Source: Pardosa pseudoannulata (taxonomy: Eukaryota; Arthropoda; Arachnida; Araneae; Lycosidae). From it: DNA of 64,000 nt. The stretch covers positions 112,807,199 through 112,871,198 of the forward strand of contig CM063502.1 in NCBI GenBank assembly GCA_032207245.1. Reading direction: 5' to 3'. The position numbers and the translations under genes were made by a program. Below the pieces are notes generated by a model that was given only the letters and a program-made list of their open reading frames with translations, searched no databases and was not told the origin of the DNA. This document shows, one piece after another, positions 11,488-64,000 of the stretch (the stretch's first letter is position 1; every line of letters begins with the position of its first letter).

Positions 11488-11781
11488 TGTGGAATACCGG
11501 TTTCGAAACTCAACTCAATTATAGATTGGTATTCCTAATGCTCAAGACTCTAATGACGTGCAGACTGTCACAACCACATTATTTATTACTACTTAACATT
11601 TATTATTTACATTTATACATTAATAACGTTTTATTACTTATGATACGATCAAGGAAAAAAGCTACTCTCTAAACCCAAACTATACATAGAACAACTCACT
11701 TGTTACCAAATTTAAAATTACAAAACACAAACATTAAATATTAAAGTTCACAGTGACGTCAAAGGCGTGTAATACGTTACA
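11488..11781 (-). repeat. 5' LTR of the compact BEL/Pao element
   Basis: 294 bp direct repeat of the left LTR, beginning TGTGG and ending TTACA on the plus strand, immediately followed by the ATTGC target duplication. Confidence 0.85.
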
Positions 11782-11786
11782 ATTGC

Positions 11787-12490
11787 TGTAATGTAATACA
11801 AATACAGAATGCATGACAGTTATTTGAATGTACAAAGCAGAAGTAAAGGAAAGGCGGTATTTATAAAACAATTCTCATATATGCTATTGTAAAGTTATGC
11901 AAAATATATTACAAATATAACTGTAAGAACAAATGAAAATGCAACTCAGTTAAAAGTACTGAATGATATAGATATATACTTGAGTAATTGTATAAGAGTA
12001 CAAATGTAAAACAAAGAATAGATAGATGCAAAATAGTAATAATATAATAAGCAAATACAATTATAGAAAGCAATATAAAGATGAACAATTAACTAAACAC
12101 AGTTGCAAAGCATTTTAGTAAGTTAACAGTATGTCCTCATCTTGTTTTAATTAGTTTTTGTAAGAATCTTCTTTGCTTGAGACAGATGAAGTTTGGATAT
12201 CTATTTTTACTTGACATAGAATCAATACAAGTAATGTGGTGAACTTACAGAATCGGAAAACTGAGAAACTGGTTTTAATCTGTCAGTAGAGTCTGTAAGT
12301 ATTTCTTCATCAACTGTGATTACCAAAGTTTTTTTCGTTTCTGTTAAGCATGAGATGATGTCCAGTGCTTGGAAGAGTTGTGATAGACAGATATTGTCAA
12401 CTTTCAAAAACGTATGAGAACATGATTTTAAAGACGAGTGCACATGAACATTGTAATTCTCTAGCTAAATTTAGTTCCAGAGTCACTATT
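11787..12490. other. AT-rich intergenic DNA, nothing recognised
   Basis: No supported gene or repeat. The short open frames here have no recognisable motifs. Confidence 0.5.
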
Positions 12491-12510
12491 CTTGGGTGTG
12501 GAGGTGAGTC

Positions 12511-12720
12511 GAATGATGTAAAAATAACAAATGTTCTTCTTGTATAAAAACATCGCTTATTTTTTAGCATCATTAAATCATAGTAGTACATGCGAAAGAA
12601 TGTCCGTGTTGCTTATAGGAATACATTACTGACTGATTTTGGCGGCATATGTCACTGACGTCATTAAGCGACGACAGCGCCAATCAAAAGAAAACATTTT
12701 TCTTTCGAAAGATGTTGCCA
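12511..12720. repeat. Diverged interspersed repeat, copy 2
   Basis: Second copy of the repeat at 10205-10440, same orientation, with shared blocks around TCTTGTATAAAAACATC and AAAACATTTTTCT. Confidence 0.6.
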
Positions 12721-13459
12721 ACAATACGATAATTATCGTATATGTACGATAACTTAGGACGCTGTACGATGAAAAATAATCTCAAAATTATGTGATATAA
12801 TTCTGAAAAACTGTACGATATTTTTCTGATTTGTACGATAAAACAACATTAGACTAATGGAGTATTAAAAGAACGGGTAATTTAATTGTAACTCTTTAAA
12901 GATCAACAACAAAAAAATAGAGAATGTCTAATTAATTTTTTATCACTATTTCCCATCAAATAATTATTGTAAATTTTAAAGGAGCATGTTTTGAGGTGCT
13001 TCATTAAATGAAAGTAAATAATCCTGACACAGAGGTTGAGAAAGCCCATATGTACTGTGTAATAAAAGAAAGGAAAGTGTCAATTATAAAAAAATGTATA
13101 TGTGTGAAATTGAATATGACCTAAGTACTAATGTTTGATATTTTTTGAAGCGAATATAAAATAAAGAATTTTAAAAATTGTTATGTCCAGTGTTTTTATC
13201 TGTTAGTTATTTCAAATTATTTAAATCAGTCTAAAACATAAAATTGTTAAATGCAAAATTACTGGAGATATTTCTTTAATGATTACATAATTATGGATAA
13301 TTAGAAGTAATTTTGCATTTTTCTTATTCACTAAATTTTCACAAAATATGGTATTTTTCGTAATTAAACCAATTATTAAATAATAATCGGTTTTATTACT
13401 GTATATTTCATATTTTAGAAAAAACCACAGTGAATAATGAATTATAACATTATTAAAAA

Positions 13460-13514
<55 letters not shown>

Positions 13515-13527
13515 TATATATATATAT

Positions 13528-13583
<56 letters not shown>

Positions 13584-13889
13584 TTTTATTCTTAGATCAG
13601 TAAAGAAAAATCACATGTCTGGTGTTTAATTTAAAGTAAAATACGGGATGATAGAAAAATATTTAATGAATCATATTAAAATATTTACATATTTTTTGCC
13701 AACCCCTCCCCACCAAAAAAAGTGTGTGGGGGAGAGAAATGTATAACGAGAAAAATATATCGTACAAGCGCCATCTATTAACACTATTTTTAACTATTAC
13801 AAAAATGTACGATAATTTATAAGCCAATGCCATATTTTTAGGACCTAGAATAGAATACATAATTTTGCTTTTGAAGGTTGGCAACACTG
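12714..13889. mobile_element. Possible element bounded by inverted TGTTGCCAAC termini
   Basis: TGTTGCCAAC occurs at 12714-12723 and its inverted complement (GTTGGCAACAC) at 13877-13887. Both flanks carry TGTACGATAA-type phrases inside. The interior is AT-rich with a long microsatellite and no transposase. The right end lies only about 64 bases before the TRAPPC13 start codon. No target duplication could be established, so this is tentative. Confidence 0.35.
13462..13582. repeat. Compound (TA)n/(CA)n microsatellite
   Basis: Alternating blocks of TA and CA repeats over about 120 bases. The Tyr-Ile or Cys-Val open frame reading through it is a repeat artefact. Confidence 0.95.
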
Positions 13890-13952
13890 GATCAAAGGAA
13901 AAAGCTCTACAGTTTGTTTGTTATAGTTTTCGTAGCCTGTATCATCAGAATC

Positions 13953-61916
<47,964 letters not shown>

Positions 61917-62899
61917 ATAATTGATGTAATCCCATAAAATGCTAAGAAGGTTTGAAAATTTTGAATACATCATTGTCTTTGAAATGATATAAATGAAGTT
62001 ATATTTTTTAAGAAATTACTTTTATAAATTCACATTTGTATATGAATTTTGTCAGTTATACTTATGTAAAGTAATTCATTAGTATAGTTAGATGCAATGT
62101 TTGTTTATTAAAAGAATTGCTTGTATATTTATTGCAGAGTTATTTAAGATAAGTAATGTTGGGAAGTTATTTCTATATATTCTGTTATATGTGTCACATC
62201 CTTGAGTTACTTAGCATTTCTTATTCAATATAAATTTTTTCCTTACGTAACTGAGGCCATAATGGTCTAGTTATAAATATTGGATTATGAAAATTTCAGA
62301 TTGCTCTTTAATATAGTTTCTTTTTCATGATATTTTCCACTGTATTTCCCTGGGAATTTTATTTAAAAGTTAACAGAAAATATGACTTGTCTTATTCATA
62401 TAAATTATTTTTAGTAGTTTATTTTAGTTCCTCAAAATTTGGCTTTTGAATTAAACATGTTTTAAATTTTAGTGAAAGTTATAAAAAAATTAAAATGCTA
62501 TTTAAAAGTTAGCAGCATGAACATATTTGTTTTATGACTTTAAATATATACTCATAAATTTGTGGACAATATGAATCTATTTAAAATCTCTTTGCATCTA
62601 TCATTAATAGGTGTTTAACTTCCATTGTCGGTGAAATTCTTTAAAAGTTATTCGGATTTTGTTTTCTTTTCTGTGAATTCTTAACAAGGTATATATTTTT
62701 TCATGTAATATATTTTTTCAGTGTGTATAATATTTTTTAGTAATGGTATGATTTTCAACTATAAATTATAGTTTAAACTTATTTTTAAAGGATATTGTCT
62801 AATTATCTTGTTAATTTATTCGTAATACTTATAAAAATGTGTTTAGCTAAACCATACCACATTTTTTAATATTAATATTTATGAACTGAACATAATAAA
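61917..62899 (+). other. Probable TRAPPC13 3' UTR
   Basis: AT-rich non-coding sequence after the stop. AATAAA at 62894-62899 is a reasonable polyadenylation signal, but others occur nearby and no transcript data are available to choose between them. Confidence 0.4.
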
Positions 62900-64000
62900 C
62901 TGATTGGAGAGGAAAATTTATTATTTTATTAGATGTACCTAGCATACCAGTCCCTTCTGCCATTGTTTCTTTCTGATTACAATAATTTGGCAATTTTTGT
63001 TTGTCATTAAATAATGAAATGGAGGAAATTTTGGGTTTCTCATAAGCTCAAAGTCACAAAAGGCAAAAATTATGTGTTTCTCATAAATTCATAGTTTAAA
63101 AAGTCTAGCATTTTAAGCAATTTTTTGCAGATGAAAATCTGAAAAACTAGCATTGTTAATATTATTTAAAATACAATAAAGAACTATTTTTAGCAAAATT
63201 TGCAGAGGAAAATACACACGCACACACACACAAAAAAAAAGTAATATTTTAAATAATTTTAGCCTTAAAGAAAATTTATTTAAGGAATATTTACAGATTA
63301 AATGGTTTCTAATACTTAAATGATCTTAATTTATGTACCAATGACAAACTCTCTTGCTCCAATTATTGCTATTTGGTGAGATCAGAAAATTGGCAAGAAA
63401 AAAACAGTGTGCTAGATATATCTGTACTTGATTTGGTTTGATAAACAGTGGTAATTTTACTGAAAAGTCAAATTGTTTAAAGTCGTATGTGATTATTTCA
63501 GTTTGGATGAGAATGCCAATAAAAGTTTTCAAAATTAGCACCATTTATTATTTTGGTAAAAATTATAACGTATTTTTAGATCAAATATTAAGTTGCCAAA
63601 CGATAAAAAATGTCACAAATAATTACAAAAAGTTATAAGCCTTGGTGTGCAATTGTGTGATTGCAAGGCAATGCAAAAGTAATAAAAGATTGAGTTATCA
63701 CAACTATTTTATAATGTCATTATTTTTCATTTAGATTGTAAAATTTTATCATTTGCTTAGAAAATGTAATCACATTTAGGGTGGTTTTTAATTAATATCT
63801 CAGTTATGATTCTACGAAGATGAAATTTACAAATATAGATTCCAGCATTTTTTTACAATTCTAATGATACCTGTCTTGATGTTTAATTCCAGCCTGTAAA
63901 AAAAGATATTTGGTAAAAATCACAATACTGATAATTTATTTATGAGGCATAAAAAGCACATAAAATTAAATTTGGATTAAAATAATTAGTATTTTAGCCA
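62900..64000. other. AT-rich downstream DNA, nothing recognised
   Basis: No gene, repeat or structured element beyond short A and CA runs (near 63214-63240). Confidence 0.5.

Larger units (their letters stand above)
10525..11781 (-). mobile_element. Internally deleted BEL/Pao element with both LTRs
   Basis: Two direct repeats (10525-10821 and 11488-11781) bound a 0.67 kb interior. Both begin TGTGGAATACCGG; the right copy ends TTACA. The 5-bp target duplication ATTGC flanks the whole (10520-10524 and 11782-11786). Next to the left LTR is a polypurine tract on the minus strand (complement of TCCTCCCACCTT, 10822-10833). Next to the right LTR is a primer-binding-site-like TGGCCTCC read on the minus strand, set two bases in from the LTR. 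Both features have the same layout as the full-length Pao at 25175-31579. The interior keeps only the end of pol (stop at 10873-10875), so the element is non-autonomous. Confidence 0.85.

Noticed and set aside
13221..13577. 118 aa frame on the minus strand
   Set aside because: Its first third is microsatellite translation and the rest is AT-rich chance sequence.

Overview
This window is animal nuclear DNA, AT-rich, with GT-AG introns, long microsatellites and many nested transposable elements. There are no operons, ribosome binding sites or prokaryotic genes. BEL/Pao, gypsy, a GTF2IRD2-like hAT, an RNase H-bearing LINE and several tRNA-derived SINE families together suggest an arthropod. A chelicerate such as a spider is my best guess, but that is inference.

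One host gene was recovered by hand from splice sites and codon phase: a complete TRAPPC13 (TRAPP complex subunit 13) on the + strand. It has 11 coding exons from 13953 to 61916. The exons sum to 1233 nt, which is 410 codons plus a stop, with every exon phase compatible. Longest-ORF scanning misses most of it because the exons are only 40-202 nt and lie in introns of up to 13 kb.

Layout. 2-3994: 3' part of a gypsy LTR element with an unbroken pol frame open to the left edge, then its 3' LTR. 4440-6150: decayed GTF2IRD2-like hAT transposase pseudogene. 6150-13950: AT-rich intergenic DNA with a tRNA-headed SINE, a diverged repeat pair, and a 1.26 kb deletion derivative of a BEL/Pao element that keeps both LTRs and its target duplication. 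13953-61916: TRAPPC13. 61917-64000: probable 3' UTR and featureless AT-rich DNA.

TRAPPC13 introns carry most of the transposon load. Intron 1 has a 3.4 kb element with inverted termini. Intron 3 has a 1.06 kb fold-back element of the same terminal family. Intron 4 has a full-length but broken BEL/Pao element with LTRs about 2.5% diverged, a LINE copy and a SINE. Intron 5 has a second LINE copy split by a 2.35 kb element. Intron 6 has a 3.85 kb element related to that one, itself carrying a SINE. Intron 10 has a third copy starting ten bases into the intron.

I see no new multi-gene system. The most useful results are the exact TRAPPC13 gene model and the nesting history of the mobile elements, supported by target-site duplications read directly from the sequence.
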